In this document: one piece after another, positions 7,419-16,377 of the stretch
Layout of the letters: the number at the start of each line of letters is the position of its first letter
Position numbering within the stretch: position 1 is the stretch's first letter
DNA from: CAZRIZ01 sp964600285
Lineage (GTDB): Bacteria; Patescibacteriota; Saccharimonadia; Saccharimonadales; Saccharimonadaceae
Assembly: GCA_964600285.1 (NCBI GenBank)
Contig: CAZRIZ010000011.1
Coordinates: 1-26,693, forward strand
Direction: 5' to 3'
DNA length: 26,693 nucleotides
Program-made: the position numbers and the translations under genes
The notes under the pieces: generated by a model
Told to the model about the DNA's origin: nothing
The model's input: the letters and a program-made list of their open reading frames with translations, nothing else
The model's database searches: none

Positions 7419-8843
7419 TTATAAATCTTTGGTATTTTGATAAACCCATTTTTCTTTGAATCCGTTATATATAAATCTGTCAATTTTTTTTGTAATCGGA
7501 ATCAACTTTTCTTTTTCCCATTTCCCATTAGTTTTCACATAACCTTCAGCATATGTTGTTGACTTAGAGGTCTTATAAACAACGACGATTTTATCTACTG
7601 ATGATTGAATTTTACTCGTTAATATTTCAGGAATATATAAATGTGATTCATTGATTCTTAATTCTTGTTTACCTATTTGATTATAATCCTCACCCTGAAG
7701 AACATATAAACTATTCATTTTATGCCACACACCATTAGTTAGTTTATATGCATCATATTTTGTTTGTACTCCATCAATTGTTGCAACATCTCTTGTCTCA
7801 TATACTTTCAGATTATCAATTACATATAATGTTGCATCATCGTAGTTTGTAGATTTTACTGGAAGGTCATAATTTAGAGCAATGTAAATTCTTTTTCCTG
7901 CATATTTTTTCAAATCAATTATATTCAGTGTGTAAAGAGTAGGATATCCAGTTACCCATGGATTATTTTTCACTCCCAATAAATTAGTAATATCCTCCCA
8001 TGTACCTTCACGTGGATTCAAACCATTAAAATTTTCGCTTACCAATACTTTAAGACAATCTATTCCTTTATAATATCCTGTACCAAGATCAAACGTGAAT
8101 TTTGGGCTTATAGCGGCACTTAAATCTATACTTCCGGTTATAAACCAGGCATCACCACCCGGTTTAGAATTACAATATGCCATTACGCCTTTATTCCCAG
8201 CTCCGGCATTAATGACGTATGTCATCCACCGCCTCCCTTTTGTAGATATGTCCTTATTAAAATATCCGGGCACATCAAACTCATCCCAAGTAACACCAGG
8301 TAATGAGTTGAAATTCTGATTTATATAATAAAACTCTTTATTGTACTGAATAACAGGCTCTTGCAAAGAATAGTTATATTGAACAACCCTATAAGGATTC
8401 GTCGAATTTTCTTTATTTAAAATCCTAACAATTTCGACATCAGGCGACTTGGAAGGAGTAAATGATTCTACAAAAGGTGTTCCCCAGGCAGTCCGATATT
8501 CAGTAGGACCTAAAACCCGCAATGTTTGTGATAAACTATTTAGGCTGTCTGCTCTGTCAAAGTTCATAAAATCGTACATTACATTTGCAGTTGAACCTAC
8601 ATCCATTGAGTAATAGTTGCTATTCAACCAATCCTTAAGGTATTGGTTTGCAATGTTTTTAGGTGTAAAATAATGATTCACACGAGGAAATGAATTTTCG
8701 GGCAACACATCATATTTAGTAAAAAGGATACTATCATAATGAGCAATATTGTTCATCGGAGCATCTTCAAAATTCATTTTATCACCACAGCTGATAATAA
8801 AGTTTATGATGAACAATATAAAAAAGTAATTAATGAATTTCAT
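7419..8843 (-). CDS. Putative surface glycan-binding lipoprotein, choice-of-anchor J type (third paralogue)
   Basis: 474 residues with a lipoprotein signal ending IISC (Cys19). It shares one plan with the two genes upstream. An N-terminal segment reads YDVLPENSFPRVNHYFTP and runs to a module around YDFMNFD ... LNKENSTNPYRVVQYNYS. Next is a central choice-of-anchor J domain (GVTWDEFDVP, GGDAWFITGSIDL, GTGYYKGIDCLKVLVSE, YAGKRIYIALNYD, YVIDNLKV). The C-terminal module resembles the N-terminal one (YDAYKLTNGVWHKM, YVLQGEDY, IPEILTSKI, DKIVVVYK) and ends in a short aromatic strand. Divergence from its paralogues is considerable, so it may bind a different part of the substrate. Placement after susCD points to a SusE/SusF-like role; binding itself is not demonstrated by any motif. 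Confidence 0.8.
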   Translation of the reverse strand: MKFINYFFILFIINFIISCGDKMNFEDAPMNNIAHYDSILFTKYDVLPENSFPRVNHYFTPKNIANQYLKDWLNSNYYSMDVGSTANVMYDFMNFDRADSLNSLSQTLRVLGPTEYRTAWGTPFVESFTPSKSPDVEIVRILNKENSTNPYRVVQYNYSLQEPVIQYNKEFYYINQNFNSLPGVTWDEFDVPGYFNKDISTKGRRWMTYVINAGAGNKGVMAYCNSKPGGDAWFITGSIDLSAAISPKFTFDLGTGYYKGIDCLKVLVSENFNGLNPREGTWEDITNLLGVKNNPWVTGYPTLYTLNIIDLKKYAGKRIYIALNYDLPVKSTNYDDATLYVIDNLKVYETRDVATIDGVQTKYDAYKLTNGVWHKMNSLYVLQGEDYNQIGKQELRINESHLYIPEILTSKIQSSVDKIVVVYKTSKSTTYAEGYVKTNGKWEKEKLIPITKKIDRFIYNGFKEKWVYQNTKDL

Positions 8844-8870
8844 TGCGTATTGTTTTAAAAGTGATTAGGA

Positions 8871-10301
8871 TTAATCTATCGTTTTAATATAACTCCAGGA
8901 ATTGTTATTATAACGATATTCATCTTTTTTCTTAATTATTTCTTTAGGCGATACCTGAGTCCAGACACCGTCAATAAACTCAAATTCGTCGGAATAAGAA
9001 TTATTAATTGATGATTTGTAAATGACAACTATTTTCTCAGTAGTGGATAAATCAGATTTCCTTTTTAATATATTTGGGATTAGGACTGCTGCTTTATCTT
9101 TACCAATAGCCTTAACATTCAGGTACGAATAGTCTTCCGGCTGGAGAACGTACTTATTTCCTGACAGCGATGTCCATTTACCACCGGTATATTCGTAAGC
9201 ATCGTAATAAGTTTTTGATGATGAAATAAATGTCTGATTAGCTATCTCATGAACTACAATGTTGTCTAATTCATAACTTGTAGATCTGTTAAGTTTAGAA
9301 TTTATCTTTCCTGTATATCTAAATCCCAACCTGATTTTTTTTCCTACATAATTTTTAAGACTAACCTCGCCATATTTAATCAACGGGCCATAACCGGTGT
9401 CGGTTGTACTATGTGGTAAATTAAAAAGCCCGGATATATCATCCCATTCTGAGAGATTAAGTTTTTCTCCTAACTCGTAACTTGAGGTTACGTAAACACT
9501 AAAGAAACTTTCATTTGAATAAAATCCCATACCTAAGTCAAAGGAAAATTTAGGATCGACAGCTTGTGTTAAGTCTAACTCCTTTGATATTAACCAACTA
9601 TCCAATGAAGTTATATTCGGGTCAACAATCCCATTTGCTGTCGCCATAGCAGTAAAATATGTGCTACTGTATGTTCTTAAAGCCCATGTTCTCGTTGCAT
9701 TTCTTGATGTATTTTCCCAATCTAATAAATTATTAATATTAGAATTTGAGCTTGAAAAATCTTCATTAACATAATAAATGTTATTATTCGTAATAGTGTA
9801 AGGTTCTTGACCGGAGTAGTTATACTCCACAACCATCTTATCTCCTTCGGTAGAATTTAAAACCTTACTTTTTAATATTTTAGGAATTTCTATACTCGGG
9901 CTCTTACTTGGTGATAGAGAGTTTACATAGGGAATACCCCACACATTCATATAGTCCTTGTACTCAACAAGGAACAAACCATTGTCGTACTTCTGCAGAT
10001 AAGTAGGACGATTACCCAGGTTGTAATCATATGAAATAGTCACCCATGAATCTTCTACTACTTGAAAAATATTTTTCATTAACCATTGGGGTAAATAATC
10101 TTTGGCCGGATCACTTCCTGTAAAATATTTTTGAATTTCAGGTTCTGAATTTTTGGGTAAAGCCGCATAGTCAATAAAATCCAGATTATATCCATCTAGG
10201 AACTGTTTCGGAATAATATCTGTCTCTGCTATATCCTTACAAGATAAAATAAGCATATTAAACCCTACGAATAAACCAATATAGATTAGATTTTTTTTCA
10301 T
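8871..10301 (-). CDS. Putative surface glycan-binding lipoprotein, choice-of-anchor J type (second paralogue)
   Basis: 476 residues from the ATG at 10301, which gives a standard lipoprotein signal (MKKNLIYIG ... LILSC, Cys21). An in-frame ATG five codons earlier (10316) is also possible. After an acidic linker comes FIDYAALPKNSEPEIQKYF, then the first flanking module (YDYNLGN ... DYMNVWGIPY ... KMVVEYNYS). A central choice-of-anchor J domain follows: NEDFSSS, SLDSWLISKELDL, DLGMGFYSNESFFSVYVTS, YVGKKIRLGFRY, YELDNIVV. The second flanking module (YDAYEYTGGKWTSL, KYVLQPEDY, LIPNILKRK, KIVVIYK) ends the protein. It sits between its two paralogues in the operon and shares their layout. Likely anchored in the outer membrane facing outward; ligand unknown. 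Confidence 0.8.
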   Translation of the reverse strand: MKKNLIYIGLFVGFNMLILSCKDIAETDIIPKQFLDGYNLDFIDYAALPKNSEPEIQKYFTGSDPAKDYLPQWLMKNIFQVVEDSWVTISYDYNLGNRPTYLQKYDNGLFLVEYKDYMNVWGIPYVNSLSPSKSPSIEIPKILKSKVLNSTEGDKMVVEYNYSGQEPYTITNNNIYYVNEDFSSSNSNINNLLDWENTSRNATRTWALRTYSSTYFTAMATANGIVDPNITSLDSWLISKELDLTQAVDPKFSFDLGMGFYSNESFFSVYVTSSYELGEKLNLSEWDDISGLFNLPHSTTDTGYGPLIKYGEVSLKNYVGKKIRLGFRYTGKINSKLNRSTSYELDNIVVHEIANQTFISSSKTYYDAYEYTGGKWTSLSGNKYVLQPEDYSYLNVKAIGKDKAAVLIPNILKRKSDLSTTEKIVVIYKSSINNSYSDEFEFIDGVWTQVSPKEIIKKKDEYRYNNNSWSYIKTID

Positions 10302-10332
10302 TTTAGTAATGAACATTATTTATATGATAATT

Positions 10333-11808
10333 TTATAACGAACTTTCAAAAACCCATTTCTCAGTTAATGACTTAAACACATATTTATCCGTTTTTTTGA
10401 TAATCGGCGGTGCATTCTGTTTCCAGCTTCCATTTTCATAAATATAATCTTCTGCCAGTGTGGTAGAATCACTTTTTAGATACACTACAATTTTTCTTTC
10501 CCCTTCGTTAGCGCCGAATTTATTGTTCAAAATAGTAGCTATGTATGAAGCAGAACTACTTGAGCTAAGCGTAGGATTGTTTGGATCCAGATAATCGCCC
10601 GGTTGTAAAACGTATATACTATTTTTCATCAGTTTCCATTTTCCGTCAGCATAGTTAAATACATCGTATCTTTTTTCAACATTTGTCGAAGTTGCAACAT
10701 CCTTTATTTCTGTGATTTTTATATTATCTATAAAGTAAAGTGAAGCTGTAGAGTATTTTGAACCGTCTGTTTTAACTGGGAGTAACTTATCTCTAAAGGC
10801 AATGTAGATTTTTTTTCCATAATAAGTTGAAAAATCTTTAATTGTGTATGCTCTCAATCCAGGATAACCTGATGAAGGAAGTGTGTTAACGGTTTCTTTT
10901 AATCCATAGAAATTGACTCCTCCATCAATTGAAGTTAAAAATTGATCCGTTACATCAGTCCAATTACTATTCAGGGGATTACTTCCGTCAAAAGACTCTG
11001 AAACAAGAATTTGCAATCTTAATGGCTCATTAGTTACATAATATCCCCATCCAAAATCAAATGAGAACTGAATTTCATGACTAAGGGTCAAATCGATTGG
11101 TTGGCTCGTAACTAACCATGAATCAGCTCCTTCTGTTCTGTTATAACTAAAAGCATTTGGGGTCGTTGCAGTTTTATTTAGGATAGTTGACCACACCCTG
11201 CCCGTTCCTTCTGTTATTTTATTAAACCAGGTAGCAGTTTTTATAGCACCCCAATCAGTACTTGTTGGAGAGTTAAAATCTTCATTAAATTTATGAACCT
11301 TTTGATCATACAAGATAGTTGCATCAACAGGCGAATAATTGTATTCAACAATTTGATAATCACCCTCTTCTGATTTTATATCTTTATTTAAAACCAATGG
11401 GATTGATGATTCCGGACTGATTGTAGGAGTATAAAAATTTGATTCGATATTATTCCAGGGCATCTTGTAATCATCTGCTTTTAATTTTATGATAGCTTTA
11501 TTCGACAACATTAGAAGCTCAGCAGGTTTGTCATAGTTTCTAAAATCATATGTTACATGCGCTATTGAACCCTCTTTTACAGAAAAATACTTTCCGAACA
11601 GCCAATCTTGTAAAAATTTATTTGCTTGATCCTGTGGGGTAAAATATTTATTAATATGTGGTTGTGAATTATTTGGTAATGAGCTGTATTCATTAAAATT
11701 AACTTTCAGATGAACTACTTTCAATAATTCTCCATCTTCATCTTTTTGGCATGAACCAACAAGCAATGCCAGAGATAGTACTATCAAGTAATATGTATAT
11801 TCTTTCAT
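10333..11808 (-). CDS. Putative surface glycan-binding lipoprotein, choice-of-anchor J type (first paralogue)
   Basis: 491 residues. The lipoprotein signal ends VGSC (Cys20), followed by QKDED, an acidic stretch of the kind that marks surface-exposed lipoproteins in Bacteroidota. Residues 37-80 form a conserved N-terminal segment (YSSLPNNSQPHINKYFTP). Residues of about 85-165 are a first flanking module (YDFRNYDK ... DDYKMPW ... YQIVEYNYSP). Residues 172-367 are the choice-of-anchor J beta-domain (FNEDFNSP, GRVWSTI, FSYNRTEGADSWLVT, FDFGWGYYVTNEPLRLQILVS, IDNIKI). Residues 378-491 repeat the flanking module (YDVFNYADGKWKLM, YVLQPGDY, KIVVYLK, EDYIYENGSWK). The J domain closely matches that of the T9SS-exported protein at 6500-7381. 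Twelve bases separate it from the gene upstream. Glycan binding is inferred from position and architecture. Confidence 0.82.
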   Translation of the reverse strand: MKEYTYYLIVLSLALLVGSCQKDEDGELLKVVHLKVNFNEYSSLPNNSQPHINKYFTPQDQANKFLQDWLFGKYFSVKEGSIAHVTYDFRNYDKPAELLMLSNKAIIKLKADDYKMPWNNIESNFYTPTISPESSIPLVLNKDIKSEEGDYQIVEYNYSPVDATILYDQKVHKFNEDFNSPTSTDWGAIKTATWFNKITEGTGRVWSTILNKTATTPNAFSYNRTEGADSWLVTSQPIDLTLSHEIQFSFDFGWGYYVTNEPLRLQILVSESFDGSNPLNSNWTDVTDQFLTSIDGGVNFYGLKETVNTLPSSGYPGLRAYTIKDFSTYYGKKIYIAFRDKLLPVKTDGSKYSTASLYFIDNIKITEIKDVATSTNVEKRYDVFNYADGKWKLMKNSIYVLQPGDYLDPNNPTLSSSSSASYIATILNNKFGANEGERKIVVYLKSDSTTLAEDYIYENGSWKQNAPPIIKKTDKYVFKSLTEKWVFESSL

Positions 11809-11820
11809 AAAGGTTATTAT

Positions 11821-14800
11821 TTAATTTTTAATGAATTTAATCGTTTTATTCCTATTCTCGCTATATAAGTTTAGAAAATAAATACCTTTAGATAGTGAGG
11901 AAACATTAATATTTTTTCCAATTTCCTTTGATGATAGCAGTATTTTCCCGTCTGTGTTAGATATAGCCAAAGAGTTATAACTGTGAAAGTCTTCATCGGT
12001 TAAATTGATAGTAACCGATGCAGGATTTGGATAAACTATATTTGTTAAATTATTTTCAGACTTAGTATTTATGAAATTTGATACAGAACTAGAAATACTG
12101 TCTTGAGAAGAAGGATACAGCCCGGGGTTTAGTATCTGGAAATCACCAATATCTGATGTCCTTATCAAAAACAATTTCAAATATTTGGCTTCACCGGGAA
12201 CATCAATTGTGTAATTATACTTTACCCACTGATTATTATACCAGTTTGGAGCCACAGATCTGTTTGTATCTTGTTCAAAATAATCCTTACAATTTATAGA
12301 ACTAATACCGAAAGAAGGACTTGTCCAAAACTTGCTAGTATCGGAATAATTTAAAGTAGATATTAGACTCCTATCTGTCAAAATATTATATTGAGCATCA
12401 TAAAACTCAACTCCTAAAAAATTCCGATCCGGAAATTTCACATCATGTCCTTTTATCAACGCACTAAACTGAAGTTTTGAAAAATTTAAAACATCAACCA
12501 ATTCTCTATAAAATACAGGTTCTTTGTACGATACTGAAAGGGGCATTTTTTGTGTCCATTTTGATTTTTTCAACAAATTAGTTGGCTCAAGTGTATTATC
12601 AAAATCGAAAGAGTTTTCATCAGATAGTGTTAATAACAGATTATCAAACAATATCTTATTCCCGTAGTACCAATTTCTAATATAGAATTTCACACTCTTA
12701 ACATTTGAAGGAAATTGTGTATTTCTTGTAAAATCCGTCCACGTTAATCCAATATTATTTAAATAGAAATAATTCATATTCAGTGCCGATGAAAAATTCA
12801 GATTAGGTAATTGAGGTTGGGGGGATATTTTTACTCCGTTTTCATCAAAAAGTTCAATTCCTAAAAGAGCCTTGTAAGCAACATCTGCTGTACTAACAGG
12901 TGTTTCTTCACGTACCGAAACAGTAATTTTGTATTCTTTATTGGTTAATACAGGAATTCTTTCTTTCGATACTGCAAAGTTGTTTGTTAATAGACTTATT
13001 GATTTATTTCCTATTTCCAGGGGCTGTTCTACATGTAATGAATCATTGTATTGATAAATTATTTGTGATTTATTTACCAGATTGTTTTCAGTTAGCATAA
13101 GAGCTCTCCAATTTATAGCGCTATTTCCCAATTTCTTAATAAAAAATTCTAAATAAACAGTATTTGCAGGAGGTGTAAATGATACTTCAAAATTATTGTA
13201 CCCCTTAGAGGTCTGTATATACTTATAATAGCTTTCCAGATTATTTGAATAAGCTAAATTTGAGTTAGTCGGGTCTGATAACAGATTCAATGATTTATCA
13301 TAAAATTTCACGCCTATCACAGCGCTAAAATCTATTTTGTCATCCTGACTTTCTTTTGCCTGTAGTGTTAATTTATAATTTCTGTTGTCTATTACCGGGT
13401 ATTTAACTGAATAGATTGAATTTGTAGTTTCTGTAGAAAATTCTAATAATCTACTTTTATTTACAGAACTTTCATTGGCTTTAACAGCATAGTTTCCGTC
13501 CCAATAATGAAGTTTGTTAAGATTTGTTTCATCCTTAATCTCAAAATCTCCATTTACAACAATACCCTGATCATTTTGCTTGATAAATTTATACAAGTTG
13601 TCATAATCGATTCTTTGTTTTGGATTATCTGAATGACAATTAACAAAATGAGATCCGGAGTCATCATAATATAGTTTTGAATAATTAGCAAAACCGTACT
13701 TTGTACCATAGTCAAAATAATCATTTATCCGGCCATATTCTTCACCTTCAGCTAAAACGCGATTCTCAATATTAATTGCCAGTTTTTTATTGGAGGCTAA
13801 AGCATTTGCTTTTTGTAACATATCCGGCCCCATGTTCCCATATCTGAAAAGATAAAAAGCATTGGGCTGTTGCCACAACATATCAAAAACAGGTAGAATA
13901 CCATCGGCATAACTGGAAATTATGTCACAACTATAAAAACTATTATAGGGCGACCCGTATAACTTCCACTTATATATATTCATTTTTTGTTTCATGTGTT
14001 CAAAAATCTCCTTATAAAAAGCCACTTCATCACTTCGGATATTCTCATCTAAGTAATATAATCCGATTAATTTTACGTTGGTTTGCGGATTTGAAATGAC
14101 CCAATCATTGTACCTTTTATAGATTTCTTCTATATAATTTATTAAATTTCGTTTTAGTTCTTGTTTAAGAACGGGGTCAGAAGAATAAATATCAAATCCA
14201 ATTTCAGGAATTTCCAATATCAATTTAGTTTCAGGTATATCAAGACCTGCTAACTCTAAATTTGCTTCATGCAACTCATTAATCAGCGCAGTACGAGAAT
14301 TAAATAAAAAACTCATTCTGCTGTTTTTATTATATTCCCAGTTTGTGTCTGTATCATTATAGTCAAACCGGCTTTCTTCAGTATTTATAAAATTTTGAGC
14401 ATTATATTTTATAAAAAAATTATCTAAACCTAATTTGTAATATTTATCTAAACCCCAATTGAGTACATGAACCTTTATGGATTCACAATTGATATTTAAA
14501 TTAAAAGAGGTATTAACAGGCTGCCATACATTAGTTGTAGTTTCATCAAAATTGATATACTTGTAATGCATATTTAAAGCAGAAGAATAGTTTAATTCAG
14601 ATGTTGACGGTAATATCTTTTTTCCGTCTGCATCAAAAAATTCTACTCCAAGGAGTAAATCATAAGTAATGCCTCCCTGATGTGGGATCACAGGTAAAGT
14701 CTTAATGTCAAAAGAAACAGTATAAGCCCCTTTATTGCTGATGGTATTAGTTTTATAACTTAAACCAGCTGAATAATAATTACCCAAAACAGCAAAATTG

Positions 14801-15177
14801 TTTATCCCGGAAGATGTTTGCTCTGTATTTCTAACAGGTAATTTAGTCCTAAGAAATATATTATCAAGATAATTGTTCCACTCTTTTTGCTCATACATTC
14901 CATTGTTTTTGTATGATAAATCTAAAAAGAGGAATGCATCCATCATTTTTTCACGAAAATTATTGTTTGTATCTAAATAAGCAAGATAAGGCTTGAAAAA
15001 ATCTTTTGCTGAAACCGGAGGCACTTCTTTTATTAAATTAAAATAAAAAATCTGTGTGTTACGTGCTTCCCCTTCACTCAATAAATTAGTTGGAGAAATA
15101 GTCTGAGAGTTTCCATTGCTACTCATTACTAATAGCACAGAAATTAAAAAAAGGAAATATTTTTTTTCTATAAACAT
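11821..15177 (-). CDS. T9SS-secreted multimodular protein with a divergent DUF4855 barrel split by a beta-module
   Basis: 1118 residues with a Sec signal peptide (about 1-25) and no lipobox. Residues 40-120 match the start of DUF4855 (MMDAFLFLDLS, then KEWNNYLDNIF). About 125-268 are an inserted beta-module. The barrel resumes at about 290-540 with LILEIP, LIGLYYLDENI (Glu378), WQQPNAF (435-441) and LAINIENR (Glu471). Three further modules of the inserted type follow at about 550-700, 715-850 and 870-1020; all four share a G-[VI]-x-[FL]-[FY]-D core (177, 622, 773, 922). Residues 1047-1118 are a T9SS type A sorting domain (VYPNPAS ... LSKGIYFL ... KFIKN). Glu378 and Glu471 line up with Glu214 and Glu300 of the neighbouring DUF4855 lipoprotein and could be a catalytic pair. 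A secreted, surface-attached glycan-degrading enzyme is the most likely role; the reaction is unknown. Confidence 0.82.
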   Translation of the reverse strand: MFIEKKYFLFLISVLLVMSSNGNSQTISPTNLLSEGEARNTQIFYFNLIKEVPPVSAKDFFKPYLAYLDTNNNFREKMMDAFLFLDLSYKNNGMYEQKEWNNYLDNIFLRTKLPVRNTEQTSSGINNFAVLGNYYSAGLSYKTNTISNKGAYTVSFDIKTLPVIPHQGGITYDLLLGVEFFDADGKKILPSTSELNYSSALNMHYKYINFDETTTNVWQPVNTSFNLNINCESIKVHVLNWGLDKYYKLGLDNFFIKYNAQNFINTEESRFDYNDTDTNWEYNKNSRMSFLFNSRTALINELHEANLELAGLDIPETKLILEIPEIGFDIYSSDPVLKQELKRNLINYIEEIYKRYNDWVISNPQTNVKLIGLYYLDENIRSDEVAFYKEIFEHMKQKMNIYKWKLYGSPYNSFYSCDIISSYADGILPVFDMLWQQPNAFYLFRYGNMGPDMLQKANALASNKKLAINIENRVLAEGEEYGRINDYFDYGTKYGFANYSKLYYDDSGSHFVNCHSDNPKQRIDYDNLYKFIKQNDQGIVVNGDFEIKDETNLNKLHYWDGNYAVKANESSVNKSRLLEFSTETTNSIYSVKYPVIDNRNYKLTLQAKESQDDKIDFSAVIGVKFYDKSLNLLSDPTNSNLAYSNNLESYYKYIQTSKGYNNFEVSFTPPANTVYLEFFIKKLGNSAINWRALMLTENNLVNKSQIIYQYNDSLHVEQPLEIGNKSISLLTNNFAVSKERIPVLTNKEYKITVSVREETPVSTADVAYKALLGIELFDENGVKISPQPQLPNLNFSSALNMNYFYLNNIGLTWTDFTRNTQFPSNVKSVKFYIRNWYYGNKILFDNLLLTLSDENSFDFDNTLEPTNLLKKSKWTQKMPLSVSYKEPVFYRELVDVLNFSKLQFSALIKGHDVKFPDRNFLGVEFYDAQYNILTDRSLISTLNYSDTSKFWTSPSFGISSINCKDYFEQDTNRSVAPNWYNNQWVKYNYTIDVPGEAKYLKLFLIRTSDIGDFQILNPGLYPSSQDSISSSVSNFINTKSENNLTNIVYPNPASVTINLTDEDFHSYNSLAISNTDGKILLSSKEIGKNINVSSLSKGIYFLNLYSENRNKTIKFIKN

Positions 15178-15206
15178 TTTCTCTTTGAATTTTTGTAGGT
15201 ATTAAA

Positions 15207-16346
15207 TTAATGCATTATTTTTCTATGAATACTATCTGCACTGTTTTGTCTTTTTATAATAACATCTGCATACTGGTCAAATAAGTTTTTCAATACTTCA
15301 TCATTTGCTTTTGACATCATATACATAGTGCCTCTGTTTTCGTAATGTGCTATCGGTGAAAGTTCAAGAACTCTGTTTTTATCAAAATACTCCAAGTATT
15401 CTCTAAATCTTCTTTGATATAGAGTGTCGGTTATAGTTTGATCAAATTCCATTTCGAGTCCCATGTTATATTTTGAGGCAAACTGACATGCATCGTTTAG
15501 TCTCGTAGCCGGCCAGTATTCATCTTTATGTCTGAAGAAATAATTAGGTTGCTGATATGCTATATCAAATCCAAATTTTTTCCAGTCTCCGCCACCTATT
15601 GGCGCTCCAAAATATGGTATCCAGTAAAAAAATAAACCTTTACTTTTAATATATTGACTAATGACAGGTAAAATTTCTTTATCTGGTATGTTTGTAGATT
15701 CTCCTTCATGCAACCAATAAAACCCTGAAAATTCCAATTCAGAAAAGTCATTCGCCTTCCATGTTTCTAACACACTATCTATAAACCACTTGACTGATTT
15801 AATACGATCTCCGTTTTTTGACATATCCAATGTTTTTCCATCGATTTCGCCCCAGTCAATTCTAACGTTAGTGGGTCCAGGAATAGTAATAACCACTTTT
15901 CTTTTTCGTAGAGGAGTTTGATTTACACTTTTTAGACTGTCTAATACTGAGTTTAGTGCTGGAACTCCTATTGATGGAGTTAATAATTGTTTTTTAATAA
16001 GCCATTCCCAGTCAGCTTTATTAGCAGTTGTTCCAAAATGACGATTACCATTAGCAGATAACTCTATGAACAAAAAACCATCAAACATCCATTTCAAATT
16101 TCCTCCACTACCATTGAACACATAGGGACTAAACTGTTCTGTGTTGTATTCCATAGTATGATTCATACCCTGATAAATTAGACATAAATCAACAATATAA
16201 TTATTCTGAAAAGAATAAAATGTTGGATATCCAAATTGCTGAGTAATGTGATTCTGATAATCTGAAAAACTCTCTTTCTCACAAGATGAAAAAAAGAAGA
16301 GTAAAATATAGATTAAGAATGAACTGATTGACTTATTAATTTTCAT
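15207..16346 (-). CDS. DUF4855 lipoprotein, putative glycoside hydrolase-like TIM barrel
   Basis: 379 residues. The lipoprotein signal ends FSSC (Cys22) and is followed by EKES, consistent with a lipoprotein held in the outer membrane. The rest is a single DUF4855 domain of the family's normal length. It opens with LCLIYQGMNHTMEYN (family pattern: IYQG, then a Pro/Tyr-rich segment) and WMFDGFLFIELS (86-97), then WEWLIKKQL, VVITIPGP and DWGEIDGKTLDMS. The second half has LEFSGFYWLHEGE (204-216), FFYWIPYFGAP, IAYQQPNYFF (262-271) and MGLEMEFD (295-302). Glu214 and Glu300 lie at the ends of predicted beta-strands, as acid/base and nucleophile do in many retaining glycosidases, and are kept in the large neighbour. 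Activity has to be regarded as inferred. It follows susD2 by 31 bases in the operon. Confidence 0.85.
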   Translation of the reverse strand: MKINKSISSFLIYILLFFFSSCEKESFSDYQNHITQQFGYPTFYSFQNNYIVDLCLIYQGMNHTMEYNTEQFSPYVFNGSGGNLKWMFDGFLFIELSANGNRHFGTTANKADWEWLIKKQLLTPSIGVPALNSVLDSLKSVNQTPLRKRKVVITIPGPTNVRIDWGEIDGKTLDMSKNGDRIKSVKWFIDSVLETWKANDFSELEFSGFYWLHEGESTNIPDKEILPVISQYIKSKGLFFYWIPYFGAPIGGGDWKKFGFDIAYQQPNYFFRHKDEYWPATRLNDACQFASKYNMGLEMEFDQTITDTLYQRRFREYLEYFDKNRVLELSPIAHYENRGTMYMMSKANDEVLKNLFDQYADVIIKRQNSADSIHRKIMH

Positions 16347-16377
16347 TATTTCAAGTAAAATACAATTTATAATAGAC

